From NCBI GenBank assembly GCA_002839605.1, contig PGYK01000013.1, positions 1 to 45,853 on the forward strand: a stretch of DNA of 45,853 bases, given 5' to 3'. This document shows, piece after piece, positions 25,914-34,313 of this stretch. Made by a program: the position numbers and the translations under genes. Position 1 is the first letter of the stretch. Each line of letters starts with the position of its first letter. The stretch comes from Methanomicrobiales archaeon HGW-Methanomicrobiales-3 (GTDB lineage Archaea > Halobacteriota > Methanomicrobia > Methanomicrobiales > Methanospirillaceae). The notes beneath the pieces are model-generated. The model was given only the letters and a program-made list of their open reading frames with translations. It searched no databases and was not told the DNA's origin.

Positions 25914-26618
25914 CTAATATACTTGATTGAGGATCTTTACCTGTCCTTCGCCCTTGGAGAGCTTGTTGATGAGATCATAGAACTCGCCCTGGATGCCGGC
26001 CGGAATACGGACCACGCAGACCCACGACCCATCCTTTAACCATTCATCCTTCTCCATCGTCGAAGCAGCGGCAATATCCCCAAATGCGCGGGCAGCAAAG
26101 TCCGGCGGGATCTTGATTGCCAGCCGGAGTTCCTCGAACCGGATGGGGAGGAGCGGGCGCAGGGCCTTGACAACTTCTTTGACCTGCTCCTCGACATGTT
26201 TGAACGGGTCGATGTTCACCCGCGCTTCCTCCATCGCCATCTCAATCCGCGTTGGCGGGTGCGGGTGACCGGTCTGGGGGTTCACCGCGTTGCGCGCGAT
26301 GAACGTGATGACCTGCCGGCGTTTCTCCTCGACCATATGCTTGCGCTGGTCGGAGGTTAAGTGGATCTCGCCCTTCTCGATGATCCGGCGCGCAACAGCC
26401 TCGAAATCCGTGGTCCCGAAGACTTTGGTGAGGGCTTCGTCGGATGCGCGGGTTGCCTTCGAGGCATTCCCAAAAACATTGAGCGCCGCTACCACGTCCT
26501 CAATCTCAACCTTCTGGCCCTGCCGGACGAGGGCTGCCATATCCGGGTCTACGAGGATCTCAAAGCGTTCCCCGTGACTCTCGAGACGCGCTACCGTTGC
26601 CTGGTCAAGCGGGATCAT
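25914..26618 (-). CDS. Ribosome assembly factor SBDS
   Basis: A 234-residue SBDS/Sdo1 protein. N-terminal FYSH domain (about 8-95: FEILVDPDMAALVRQG, HLTSDQRKHM), a helical middle domain (NPQTGHPHPPTRIEMAMEEA), and a C-terminal ferredoxin-like domain. It helps release eIF6 to mature the large ribosomal subunit. It starts 6 bases after psmA ends, in the superoperon. Confidence 0.95.
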   Translation of the reverse strand: MIPLDQATVARLESHGERFEILVDPDMAALVRQGQKVEIEDVVAALNVFGNASKATRASDEALTKVFGTTDFEAVARRIIEKGEIHLTSDQRKHMVEEKRRQVITFIARNAVNPQTGHPHPPTRIEMAMEEARVNIDPFKHVEEQVKEVVKALRPLLPIRFEELRLAIKIPPDFAARAFGDIAAASTMEKDEWLKDGSWVCVVRIPAGIQGEFYDLINKLSKGEGQVKILNQVY

Positions 26619-26624
26619 GGGCCA

Positions 26625-27347
26625 TCACGGCTTGAACTGCCCGACGAACGATGCCACTTCTTCGCGGCTCATCTTGACAAAGACCGGGTTCGCGTTGCCG
26701 ATAACGCCAATCTCAACCTGGTCGACATCGAACTTGCCCTCGGTTGCGGAATGGAGCGCCTTGAGACCGAGCATGATGACATCCTTGATCTCAGCATCAG
26801 GATTATACTCCTCTTCGAACACCTTCATCACAGCGGGGCGCCCGATACCGATACCGGTAGCCTTGTACTCGAGGAGCGTTCCGGAGGGATCGGTCTCAAA
26901 AAGCCGATATTCCCCGTCACTGACCCCTGCGATGAGGAGCGCGGTACCGTACGGGCGGATACCGCCGTACTGGGTGAGGGTCTGCATGTGGTCACAGAGT
27001 TTCTTTGAGAGGGCTTCGACCTCGATTGGTTCGTCGTAGGATACGCGGTTGATCTGGCACTCGACCCGTGCCCGGTCCACCAGTGCGCGGGCATCCCCGA
27101 CAAGGCCGGACGATGCAACGCCGATGTGCTCATCGATCTTGAAGATCTTCTCGATGGATGAGGCCTCGAGAAGCTTTGAGCTCACGCGTTTGTCAACGAT
27201 CAGGACAACGCCGTCCTTTGCCTTGATACCGACTGCGGTCGTTCCCCGTTTGACGGCTTCGCGGGCGTACTCGACCTGGTAAAGCCTTCCGTCGGGTGAA
27301 AAGACGGTGATGGCTCGGTCATATCCCATCTGGTATTGTGGTTGCAT
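26625..27347 (-). CDS. psmA: Proteasome subunit alpha
   Basis: A 240-residue alpha-type proteasome subunit. It begins [22 protein letters not shown], the alpha signature that caps the 20S core and gates entry. It lacks the beta catalytic Thr, as expected. The ATG shares one base with the rnp2 stop (TAATG), so translation is coupled. Confidence 0.97.
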   Translation of the reverse strand: MQPQYQMGYDRAITVFSPDGRLYQVEYAREAVKRGTTAVGIKAKDGVVLIVDKRVSSKLLEASSIEKIFKIDEHIGVASSGLVGDARALVDRARVECQINRVSYDEPIEVEALSKKLCDHMQTLTQYGGIRPYGTALLIAGVSDGEYRLFETDPSGTLLEYKATGIGIGRPAVMKVFEEEYNPDAEIKDVIMLGLKALHSATEGKFDVDQVEIGVIGNANPVFVKMSREEVASFVGQFKP

Positions 27348-27841
27348 TATTTTGTCTCCAAATCTTCAGTTGTTAAAAAGAATCGGTGTGTATTTTTAAA
27401 TCCCTTTTCAATCACATCAACCTTCTGACCAGTACAATATACGGGCGTGAAGGTTTTAGAATCAAAGGTACAGGCATCCGCGCTCTCTGCTCCCGGTTCC
27501 GTTGCTGTTTTCGTGCGGATGCGCTTGCGCAGGCCTTCCATTGTTCCGGACGCGGCAATGATCCGCAGGGCAATCCGGGTGTCGCGGCAGGCTGTGATTG
27601 TTGAGAGGGCGGTTGCCAGCTCGCGCTCGACTCCCCGGCGGCAGCGGATAAAGACATAGTCTCCTTCAGCGGCAACAACGGCCTGGATCATGATTGCGGC
27701 AGCCGCATCGCCGTAGAGCGAGGTGATGGCATCAGCGATCGCGTAGTAGAGATCCTTCTGTTCGAGCGGTGTTCCGGCAGGTTCAACCCTGACCAGCACG
27801 TACCGGCGCTTGTCGCGGAGGGTTGGCGGGCGGACGGTCAT
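27347..27841 (-). CDS. rnp2: Ribonuclease P protein component 2 (Pop5/Rpp14)
   Basis: A 164-residue Pop5 homologue. The RRM-like core is at about 8-118 ([52 protein letters not shown]). A C-terminal extension of about 40 residues is not part of the core. It is a subunit of RNase P, which trims tRNA 5' ends. Its ATG overlaps the rnp3 stop (ATGA) and its stop overlaps psmA. Confidence 0.93.
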   Translation of the reverse strand: MTVRPPTLRDKRRYVLVRVEPAGTPLEQKDLYYAIADAITSLYGDAAAAIMIQAVVAAEGDYVFIRCRRGVERELATALSTITACRDTRIALRIIAASGTMEGLRKRIRTKTATEPGAESADACTFDSKTFTPVYCTGQKVDVIEKGFKNTHRFFLTTEDLETK

Positions 27842-28482
27842 GCAACCACCCGGACTGCCGGTGTCGGGGGCGTGGTTACGGTCCCGACACCCCCAAGCGC
27901 TTTTTCCACCAGGGATATGTCCATATCGAGCAGCGAACAGAGGCCGGTGAACTCCCGGACTGCGCGCAGGTCGAGGACCGACCGGGCATAGGTCGAGAGC
28001 GTCAGCGGGAACTCAAACCGCTGTTCCAGGACAAGGATGTCGCGGTACCGGGCAATCGCCCGCTGCCGGGCAATCCCCCGGGTCTTTGTTATGACCGAGA
28101 GATCGATATCGACTGCCACATTGTTGTCCGCTGCCATCCGGGCTGATACGTGATCGAACCCTTTCTTGTCGGCATCATGGAGAGCGCGAAGAACATGGAT
28201 GCCTTTCATGCCGATGACCGCACGGTTGAACCCTGCATCCCCTGCTTTTACCGAGATTACGGCATCGGTCTCCCGGTACCGTTTCACCCGGTTGACGATA
28301 TCCCGGACCGGGAGATCGAAAAAGAGAACACCGGATCGGACCTCGACATCCCCATAGGTTGCGGAAGGAGTGTCGATCGCAACAAGGCTGTCAAAACCAA
28401 GGGCTGCGGCTTCCAGCGCAAACCTCCGCACCGACGTGTCCCCGTTCGGGTACGGAAAGACAGCGGCATCGGTGATCTTCAT
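27838..28482 (-). CDS. rnp3: Ribonuclease P protein component 3 (Rpp30)
   Basis: A 214-residue protein of the Rpp30/PHP-like TIM-barrel family (DTSVRRFALEAAALGFDSLVAIDTP; later KAGDAGFNRAVIGMKGIHVL). It pairs with the Pop5 subunit in archaeal RNase P. It overlaps rnp2 by 4 bases and follows rpl15e after 30 bases. Confidence 0.93.
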   Translation of the reverse strand: MKITDAAVFPYPNGDTSVRRFALEAAALGFDSLVAIDTPSATYGDVEVRSGVLFFDLPVRDIVNRVKRYRETDAVISVKAGDAGFNRAVIGMKGIHVLRALHDADKKGFDHVSARMAADNNVAVDIDLSVITKTRGIARQRAIARYRDILVLEQRFEFPLTLSTYARSVLDLRAVREFTGLCSLLDMDISLVEKALGGVGTVTTPPTPAVRVVA

Positions 28483-28512
28483 GAGAGTAACTGGTGTTAA
28501 AAAAGAATAAGG

Positions 28513-29103
28513 TTATTTGCCCTGGTTGGCATTGGAGCGGATGCTCGGGCGGGTCTTCTCGGTACCCTTGCCCCGGGTCATCATACCCCGGCCCTTGCGG
28601 CCGGCAGAGGTCTTGCCACGCTCGGCACGTCCGCGGTGGGTTGCGTTTGCAAGCCACTTCAGGTTCTTGTCTGCCCGGATGGAGGGGTGGTGACCGTCAA
28701 CGAGAATGACCTCGTAGTATTTGAGTTTCCCATCCTGTCCTACCCAATAGGAGTTGAGGACTTCCATGTTGGGGAACTTTTTGGATGCGCGTTCCTCGGC
28801 AATGCGCTGGATGCTCTTGCCTGCGGTGAGGTGCCGCTTGCCCATCCGTGCGGACCGGCGTGCGCGGACGTACCGGGATGCCCGGCGGCCACCGCGACGA
28901 ACCTGGACCCGTGCAACGGCAATGCCCTGTTTTGCCTTGTAACCGAGCGTGCGTGCCCGGTCGATACGGGTCGGGTGCTCGACGCGGACAACGCTGCCTT
29001 CGCGGCGCCATACCTGCATGCGGTTCCAGAGGAGTTCCTTGACTCCGCTGTTTGCTGGTACTTTCCATGCATCCCTGACGAATGCGTACATTGATTTTAC
29101 CAT
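28513..29103 (-). CDS. rpl15e: 50S ribosomal protein L15e
   Basis: A 196-residue, strongly basic protein starting [14 protein letters not shown], the standard L15e start; later [20 protein letters not shown] and [26 protein letters not shown] lies 5 bases before the ATG at 29103, so the upstream GTG is rejected. It is the first gene of the superoperon. Confidence 0.96.
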   Translation of the reverse strand: MVKSMYAFVRDAWKVPANSGVKELLWNRMQVWRREGSVVRVEHPTRIDRARTLGYKAKQGIAVARVQVRRGGRRASRYVRARRSARMGKRHLTAGKSIQRIAEERASKKFPNMEVLNSYWVGQDGKLKYYEVILVDGHHPSIRADKNLKWLANATHRGRAERGKTSAGRKGRGMMTRGKGTEKTRPSIRSNANQGK

Positions 29104-29175
29104 GGTAATCACCTAAGGTTCGGCCCAAAGTCGGGCTACATTCCTTTCTTCCAGACGGGACGCATCCCGTGTGCC

Positions 29176-29185
29176 TTTATACATA
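29176..29185 (-). promoter_or_regulatory. Promoter of the rpl15e superoperon
   Basis: On the minus strand TATGTATAAA lies about 75 bases before the rpl15e start codon, giving a leader of about 50 bases. The element is also TATA-like on the plus strand. Confidence 0.5.
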
Positions 29186-29443
29186 GGACGGAGGGGGTAA
29201 TAAAGGAGTGGGGGGATGAAACAGAACGCCATCAGCCCAATGCACCTGTTATGTGAACAGCCCCCGTCGACCTGCCTGGAAAAAATGGCGGGTGATCATG
29301 CGTTAGGAAACGTCCGTGCAGGGCTGGGAAATACAGTGTGGAATATTCTTTTTGATCCATCGTCCAGTGTTACAAATTTAAGAATTTGCGATGCCTGCCG
29401 CCACCCCCGCGGGGCGCCCCACAGCGACTACAATCCGGTTTCA
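29186..29443. other. Intergenic region upstream of the superoperon
   Basis: The segment holds an 81-codon plus-strand frame that I do not accept, and a GC-rich palindromic patch (CGCGGGGCGCCCC region, about 29405-29420) resembling part of R3. Nothing else is clear. Confidence 0.4.
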
Positions 29444-29485
29444 CGTTTTATTACCCATTAATGAATAGCGCAAAACACGACAAGG
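29444..29485 (+). repeat. Left direct repeat flanking the toxin-antitoxin pair
   Basis: Bases 29461-29485 (ATGAATAGCGCAAAACACGACAAGG) match 30137-30160 at most positions, and the 17 bases before them (CGTTTTATTACCCATTA) align loosely with 30120-30136. The two copies are about 676 bases apart and bracket the module. Confidence 0.7.
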
Positions 29486-29491
29486 AGTTGG

Positions 29492-29758
29492 TTACTTCCC
29501 GAACCGCTTGTACCGCTTGTGCGCTTCCTCGATAGTCATCACATCCAGAATATTAACGACAGCCCCTGGCAGGACATCAAAGAATGCTGTATAGGAGTGC
29601 GCGATATGCATCCGGCAGTGACCGTTCTGCAACAACTCCACATCAGGAGCAGTGTAGGGATCTTCCAGTGTCAGAAGGTGCTGCTTTACGATCCTGCGAT
29701 CCTTCTCCGGAAGACCGTTAACGTACTGTAGCGCCCGCTTGTCGATGTTCACTCTCAC
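29492..29758 (-). CDS. RelE/ParE-family toxin
   Basis: An 88-residue RelE-superfamily protein: VNIDKRALQYVNGLPEKDRRIV, central CRMHIAHSYTAFFDVLPG, and a C-terminal HKRYKRFGK. It has the length and strand order of ribosome-dependent mRNA interferases. It starts at GTG 29758, inside the 3' end of the antitoxin gene (41-base overlap). The catalytic residues of RelE vary greatly, so target and activity are inferred. Confidence 0.82.
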   Translation of the reverse strand: MRVNIDKRALQYVNGLPEKDRRIVKQHLLTLEDPYTAPDVELLQNGHCRMHIAHSYTAFFDVLPGAVVNILDVMTIEEAHKRYKRFGK

Positions 29759-29993
29759 GGTGCATCTCTTTTTTCAGGCATGTGTATTCGGGATCGCTGT
29801 CGAGAGGGATGAATTCCCCTTCCTTAGCGATCTTGTCAAGATGCGCGATGAAATCATGACGCTTCCGTTCCTGCAGCACCCGGCCGATAACGTCCCCATA
29901 GCGTTCCCCGGGTTCCCTGATGGACATCAGGATATGCTTGGTATCCTCCGAAACCAGTACTTTCTCGGTAAGGGGAGTGGAGTTCTTTGCCAT
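29718..29993 (-). CDS. Antitoxin of the RelE-type pair
   Basis: A 91-residue charged protein. The N-terminal part (KVLVSEDTKHILMSIREPGERYGDVIGRVL) is a ribbon-helix-helix-like segment seen in archaeal VapB/RelB-like antitoxins. The C-terminal half is acidic then basic, suited to wrap the toxin. It lies first in the pair, as antitoxins usually do, and would autoregulate (inference). Confidence 0.72.
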   Translation of the reverse strand: MAKNSTPLTEKVLVSEDTKHILMSIREPGERYGDVIGRVLQERKRHDFIAHLDKIAKEGEFIPLDSDPEYTCLKKEMHRESEHRQAGATVR

Positions 29994-30119
29994 GCGATAG
30001 TCTCCTTTTGGTCTTTTTGTACCATTTGTCCTTTTCAGGAAATTAATCTGTGCCTGGATCGAATAGCAATTCCGGCAGCCGACTTGATAAACTCCCGTGA
30101 GGATCCCAATCGTTCATCA

Positions 30120-30160
30120 TGTTTTTTATACATGGGATGAGTAGCGCAAAACCCGACAGG
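30120..30160 (+). repeat. Right direct repeat flanking the toxin-antitoxin pair
   Basis: Second copy of the 29444-29485 repeat. Here the end can also fold: GCGCAAAA pairs with TTTTGCGC about 11 bases downstream. Beyond it, 30194-30213 forms an ATGGGG/CCCCAT hairpin like that of R3. Confidence 0.7.
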
Positions 30161-30240
30161 CGTTTTGCGCGTAAGGGAATCGCAACCGGGGGCATGGGGG
30201 GATCAAACCCCATCATTGAAAATTGAAAGAGCGAATCCGG

Positions 30241-30708
30241 TTACTTCCCCTTCTTCTTCTCCACAACCCGTATATCCGTAATCGCAGTAACAGGATATTG
30301 ACCGGAAGAATCTTTCTCGGCCGACTTGACCATATCCCAGATCGTCAGCAGGGCAAGCGAAATGCCGGTCAGTGCCTCCATCTCGACTCCGGTCTTGCCG
30401 GTCATCTTGACGGTCACCCTTGCTTCAATGAAACCGTCGCCTTCCGCAAAATCCACGGCAACCGAACTGATTGGGATCGGGTGACACATCGGGATCAGGT
30501 TCGATGTGTTCTTGACTGCCATCGTAGCCGCAACCCGGGCCGTTGCAAGGACATTGCCCTTGACAACCGTCCCACCCCATATGGCAGCAAGCGTCTCGGG
30601 CCGGAGATAGATCTTCCCAGCCGCAATTGCCTCGCGGGTCACGTCGCTCTTTGCGCTGATGTCCACCATCTGTGCCTTATCGTCCTGAATATGGGAAAAT
30701 TCTGCCAT
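30241..30708 (-). CDS. moaC: Cyclic pyranopterin monophosphate synthase MoaC
   Basis: A 155-residue MoaC: MVDISAKSDVTREAIAAG, the active-site segment LIPMCHPIPI, and VEMEALTGISLALLTIWDMVK. It makes cyclic pyranopterin monophosphate in molybdopterin synthesis, which methanogens need for formylmethanofuran dehydrogenase and formate dehydrogenase. It starts directly after the nnr stop (TGAATG). Confidence 0.96.
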   Translation of the reverse strand: MAEFSHIQDDKAQMVDISAKSDVTREAIAAGKIYLRPETLAAIWGGTVVKGNVLATARVAATMAVKNTSNLIPMCHPIPISSVAVDFAEGDGFIEARVTVKMTGKTGVEMEALTGISLALLTIWDMVKSAEKDSSGQYPVTAITDIRVVEKKKGK

Positions 30709-32109
30709 TCATCCACCTCTCTCAAACACTATTCCGGGAATCCGGTCCACGAGATCGGATGCCAGCATCCCCTCGCCCCGCTCTGCTGCCACCTGCTGCC
30801 CGGCCTTCCCGTTCACGTATGCCGCGATACAGGCAGCCTCGAACGCCGGCATGCGGTGAAGGAGCGCGCCGGCAACTCCGGCCAGAACGTCCCCGGTTCC
30901 CCCGACCGTCATGGCCGGATGACCCGTACGGTTGAACCGCACCCGTTCGCCATCGGTTATGATATCGGTCCTCCCTTTGAGGAGAACGGTTCCTTTAATC
31001 CCGGCATCTCGTGCTGCCCGTGCCCGGCCGAGCGTATCCTCCGGCACCGGGATACCGGTGATCCGGGCAAACTCCCCGGCATGGGGCGTATAGATCGACT
31101 CTCCCTGCGCACACGGCAGGGGGAGCCGGAGGGCGTCGGCGTCGAAGACCGCCTTTTTGCAGTACGGGGCAACCGCTTCAATAACCGCATGACTCTCTGT
31201 CCCCAGCCCGTTCCCGCAGACCCCCACATCGGCCGCTTCAGCGAGCGCGATGAGCCGTTCGGTGTGTTCCTCGCCGATACGCTCCCCACGGAGCCGTTCG
31301 TAGATGAGATCGGGGATCGGCTCGAATGCCGGGGATGCTATCCGGACAATGTCCGCGCCGGCCCGGAGCGCCCCGAGCCCGGCCAGGTAGGGTGCGCCCT
31401 GGTAGGGTCCCCCGCCAATGACGAGCACGGTGCCACCCGCTCCCTTGTGTGCCTTCGGGTTCCTTGCAGGAATAAGGGTGAGATCCCCCGGACCGACACC
31501 CCATTCCGCTTCGGCCGGTATCCCGATGTCAATGACCGTCGACCCTGCCATCTTGGCGCGGTGGAATGCACAGATCCGGTCCGCCCGAAGGCCCGGTGTC
31601 GGGACATCCGCAGCAATGATCTTCGCAGGGGACACGTTCGCCATCGCAATGCAGGTGGCCAGAGGTTCACGGATCGCTCCTGTCGTGCCCGTGCCAAGAA
31701 GCGCATCCACAATAACCTCCGCACGATCAAAGAGCGACGCAAGCAGGACGAGATCATCGCGACAGGAGAACGAGCGGAGCGTGACCGCCACGTGCCGGAG
31801 GGCTGCCAGCTGGTGCTCGCAGGATCTGCTCCGCTTCCCGCTCTCAAGGCAGATAACCGAAGTCTCGACCCCCCGCTGGAGGTGGCGGGCAGCAACCATG
31901 CCATCGCCCCCGTTGTTACCCTTCCCGCAGAGGATAAGCACTCGTGCCGGGTCAAAGGAGAGGACCTGGTCGGCAAGTGCCCGGCCGGCGCTCTCCATCA
32001 GCTGCAACTCGGTAACGCCCAGCGCTATCGCGTTAGCATCGACAGCACGCATCCGGGCGGGAGTGATAAGCCCGGTCTCCACGAACTCCCCATACAGTTC
32101 GGGCTGCAT
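30709..32109 (-). CDS. nnr: Bifunctional NAD(P)H-hydrate epimerase / ADP-dependent dehydratase
   Basis: A 466-residue fusion. The N-terminal YjeF_N domain (about 1-210) has the GKGNNGGDGMVAARHL epimerase motif. The C-terminal ribokinase-like dehydratase (about 220-466) has VIGGGPYQGAP and the catalytic GTGDVLAGVAGALL. It repairs hydrated NAD(P)H. Stop and moaC start abut, so these two form an operon. Its start is only 42 bases from the divergent RecJ-like gene, so the promoters share that gap. Confidence 0.95.
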   Translation of the reverse strand: MQPELYGEFVETGLITPARMRAVDANAIALGVTELQLMESAGRALADQVLSFDPARVLILCGKGNNGGDGMVAARHLQRGVETSVICLESGKRSRSCEHQLAALRHVAVTLRSFSCRDDLVLLASLFDRAEVIVDALLGTGTTGAIREPLATCIAMANVSPAKIIAADVPTPGLRADRICAFHRAKMAGSTVIDIGIPAEAEWGVGPGDLTLIPARNPKAHKGAGGTVLVIGGGPYQGAPYLAGLGALRAGADIVRIASPAFEPIPDLIYERLRGERIGEEHTERLIALAEAADVGVCGNGLGTESHAVIEAVAPYCKKAVFDADALRLPLPCAQGESIYTPHAGEFARITGIPVPEDTLGRARAARDAGIKGTVLLKGRTDIITDGERVRFNRTGHPAMTVGGTGDVLAGVAGALLHRMPAFEAACIAAYVNGKAGQQVAAERGEGMLASDLVDRIPGIVFERGG

Positions 32110-32151
32110 TATTCGTACAATTCATCTGTTGGAACTCCCTAATAATATGCA

Positions 32152-33552
32152 ATGGGTTTTTGTGATGATGTGAAAGCAGCTGCAGAACAGATTGCAGCAG
32201 CCAAAAAAATTACCATCATCTCCCACATCGATGCGGACGGGATCGCCTGCGAAGCCATCCTGTCGCAGGCCATCTCCAGACAGGAGATATCGGTCAAATC
32301 GGTGTTTGTCCGGCAGCTTGAACCACTCACCATGCCGCAGGTACCGCAGGATGATTCCTTCAAGATCTTTGCCGATCTCGGGGCCGGCCAGCAGAACCTG
32401 ATGATGGACCGGGGGCTCTCTGAAAAGGAGGTCCTGATCGTCGACCACCACATCAGCCAGCCCTGCGAACGGGAGTATCCCCAGGTTAACTGTCTCCCGT
32501 ACGGCCACACGCGAATGAGCGCTGCCGGGGTCTCGTACCTGATCGCAAAGCAGCTGGACAGTTCCAATATCGACCTTGCGAAACTCGCGATTGTCGGCAA
32601 TGTCGGGGATATGATGGCACGGGAGAAGTGCGGGCTTGTCGGCCCGGCACGGGATATCATTGTCGAGGACGGGGTGCGGCACCAGTCCGTGGAGGTCCGA
32701 AAAAAGGATCTCAACTGCTATGGCACGGCAACCCGCCCGATCCACCTCTCGCTTGCGTACAATGATGACCCGTTCGTGCGAGGGATCAGCAACAATCCCG
32801 AGGGAGCCCGCCAGTTCCTCAGGAAGCTGGGAATAAAGGAGAAAACCCCGGATGGCCGGTATCGCGTGTGGGAAGAACTCGATGCTCCCGAGAAGCGGAC
32901 GATCATCTCCGCCCTTGCCGAGCAGCTCATCGCCCACGGGGAGAAGGTTGACCGGCTCTTTGCCGAGACCTACGGTTTTCCGGACGAGCTCCCCCGTACC
33001 CCCCTGCGGAACGCACAGGAGTATGCCACCCTGCTCAATGCCTGCGGGCGGTGGGCGAAACCTGCCATTGGCGGGGCAATCCTCCGGGGCGATCGCGGGC
33101 AGGCGTACCGTGACGCCGAGCACATGCTCACCAACCACCGGGCCATCATCCGGAGCCTTCTCCAGTTCATCATCGACACAGGAGTTAAGGAACTGGAGCA
33201 TCTCCAGTGGCTCCATGTCGGGGGAAGGTACCCCGACACCATTGTCGGGATCGGGGCGGGCATGGCCCTCTCGAAACTGAACCCGGACAAACCGATCCTC
33301 ATCATGTGCGAGGTGCCGGAGGACACAAACCTGACCAAGTGCTCCATGCGGACGAACGAGCGTGTCGTGGGGCGGGGTATCGATCTCCAGCAGGCGCTGA
33401 ACGAGGCTTCTACCGAATACGGCGGGGGCGGCGGGGGCCACAAGATCGCGGCGGGCGCGTACATCCCGAAAACAGCAGAACAGGAGTTTGTTATACGTGT
33501 CAACAGGATACTCGGAGAACAGTTCACTGCGGCGGGTTCAGACAATCGCTGA
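32152..33552 (+). CDS. DHH-family RecJ-like nuclease (archaeal GAN type)
   Basis: A 466-residue DHH phosphoesterase. ISHIDADGIACEAI (about 23-36) and VDHHIS (about 99) supply the metal site. The DHHA1 domain ends in the glycine-rich YGGGGGGHKIAAGAY loop (about 425-440). Archaeal RecJ homologues bind the GINS/CMG replication complex or act in RNA/DNA end processing. The ATG lies at the 5' end of a 42-base divergent gap with no ribosome site, fitting a leaderless transcript. The downstream PUA gene overlaps its end by 56 bases. Confidence 0.9.
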   Translation: MGFCDDVKAAAEQIAAAKKITIISHIDADGIACEAILSQAISRQEISVKSVFVRQLEPLTMPQVPQDDSFKIFADLGAGQQNLMMDRGLSEKEVLIVDHHISQPCEREYPQVNCLPYGHTRMSAAGVSYLIAKQLDSSNIDLAKLAIVGNVGDMMAREKCGLVGPARDIIVEDGVRHQSVEVRKKDLNCYGTATRPIHLSLAYNDDPFVRGISNNPEGARQFLRKLGIKEKTPDGRYRVWEELDAPEKRTIISALAEQLIAHGEKVDRLFAETYGFPDELPRTPLRNAQEYATLLNACGRWAKPAIGGAILRGDRGQAYRDAEHMLTNHRAIIRSLLQFIIDTGVKELEHLQWLHVGGRYPDTIVGIGAGMALSKLNPDKPILIMCEVPEDTNLTKCSMRTNERVVGRGIDLQQALNEASTEYGGGGGGHKIAAGAYIPKTAEQEFVIRVNRILGEQFTAAGSDNR

Positions 33553-34051
33553 TTTCCAGTTCGGCAGCGGCGTGGGAACCGGGCTCTTCCCCGAAGGATG
33601 CGAGTTCATCCTCTCGACTACCGGGCGGATCCGCCAGATCGGGTTTGCCGGAACCCGGCTTGCCACGATCCGTGCATCGGACGGGCGGCTGACCCTCGGG
33701 ATTGAAGGGGCGAAGCGGGTGCAGGCAGCCCTTCCAGCCCCGGCATACCGGGTCGTTATCCGGGAAGATGTGGCGGAGTTCGTTGCAAAAGGGAAGAACG
33801 CGTTTGCCAAACATGTTGTTGCTGCGGATCCCAAAATCCGCGCGGGTGACGACGTGCTGGTGGTAGCCGCGGACGACAGGCTGATTGCCTGCGGCGCTGC
33901 GGTTGTTTCGGGCCCGGAAATGCTTGCATTTAATTACGGAGTAGCGGTAAGAGTACGGCAGGGGAGTGAGAAAGATGCTTCCGGGAAATATCAACCCGCG
34001 CCAGATGAAGGCGATGATGAAGAAGCTCGGCATGAATGTCGAGCAGATTGA
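33497..34051 (+). CDS. PUA-domain RNA-binding protein
   Basis: A 184-residue protein with an N-terminal family-specific domain (SLRRVQTIADFQFGSG, STTGRIRQIGFAGTRLATI) and a PUA domain (about 90-165: RVVIREDVAEFVAKGKNAFAKHVVAADPKIRAGDDVLVV). PUA domains bind structured RNA, often tRNA. GTG 33497 has AGGAG 10 bases upstream. The last 25 codons overlap the NAC gene in another frame. Likely part of a translation-related operon with NAC and the methyltransferase. Confidence 0.82.
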   Translation: MSTGYSENSSLRRVQTIADFQFGSGVGTGLFPEGCEFILSTTGRIRQIGFAGTRLATIRASDGRLTLGIEGAKRVQAALPAPAYRVVIREDVAEFVAKGKNAFAKHVVAADPKIRAGDDVLVVAADDRLIACGAAVVSGPEMLAFNYGVAVRVRQGSEKDASGKYQPAPDEGDDEEARHECRAD

Positions 34052-34313
34052 AGACGTACAGAGTATCGTGATCAAGACGCCGAAGGGCAACTGGATCTTC
34101 GACTCCGCGGAAGTTTCCGCAATGACCATGCAGGGCCAGACCACGTACCAGGTCACCGGCAACCCGCGGTTCGAGGAAGCGGCACCGGAGATCCCGGCAG
34201 AGGATGTCACCATGGTTGCTGCACAGGCAAACGTGCCGGAAGAGAAGGCACGGGAAGCCCTGGTTGCATGCAGGGGCGACATTGCCGAAGCCATCATGAA
34301 GCTGGCCCAGTGA
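33975..34313 (+). CDS. nac: Nascent polypeptide-associated complex protein (alpha-type NAC)
   Basis: A 112-residue NAC: MLPGNINPRQMKAMMKKLGM, the NAC beta-barrel (about 30-75), and a C-terminal UBA domain (about 78-112: VTMVAAQANVPEEKAREALVACRGDIAEAIMKL). It binds emerging peptides at the ribosome. GGGGAG (33961-33966) precedes the ATG at 33975. It overlaps the PUA gene by 77 bases and its TGA shares a base with the next ATG. Confidence 0.93.
   Translation: MLPGNINPRQMKAMMKKLGMNVEQIEDVQSIVIKTPKGNWIFDSAEVSAMTMQGQTTYQVTGNPRFEEAAPEIPAEDVTMVAAQANVPEEKAREALVACRGDIAEAIMKLAQ

Noticed and set aside
29216-29461. 81-codon plus-strand frame with AAGGAG 7 bases upstream
   Set aside because: The ribosome site is good, but the peptide has no recognisable pattern and its end runs through a GC-rich repeat patch and the start of a direct repeat.
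30223-32142. Plus-strand frame of 639 codons opposite moaC and nnr
   Set aside because: Antisense of two highly conserved genes; Arg/Pro/His/Cys-rich composition typical of GC-rich shadow frames.
32122-33441. Minus-strand frame opposite the RecJ-like gene
   Set aside because: The plus strand carries clear DHH and DHHA1 motifs; the reverse frame has none.
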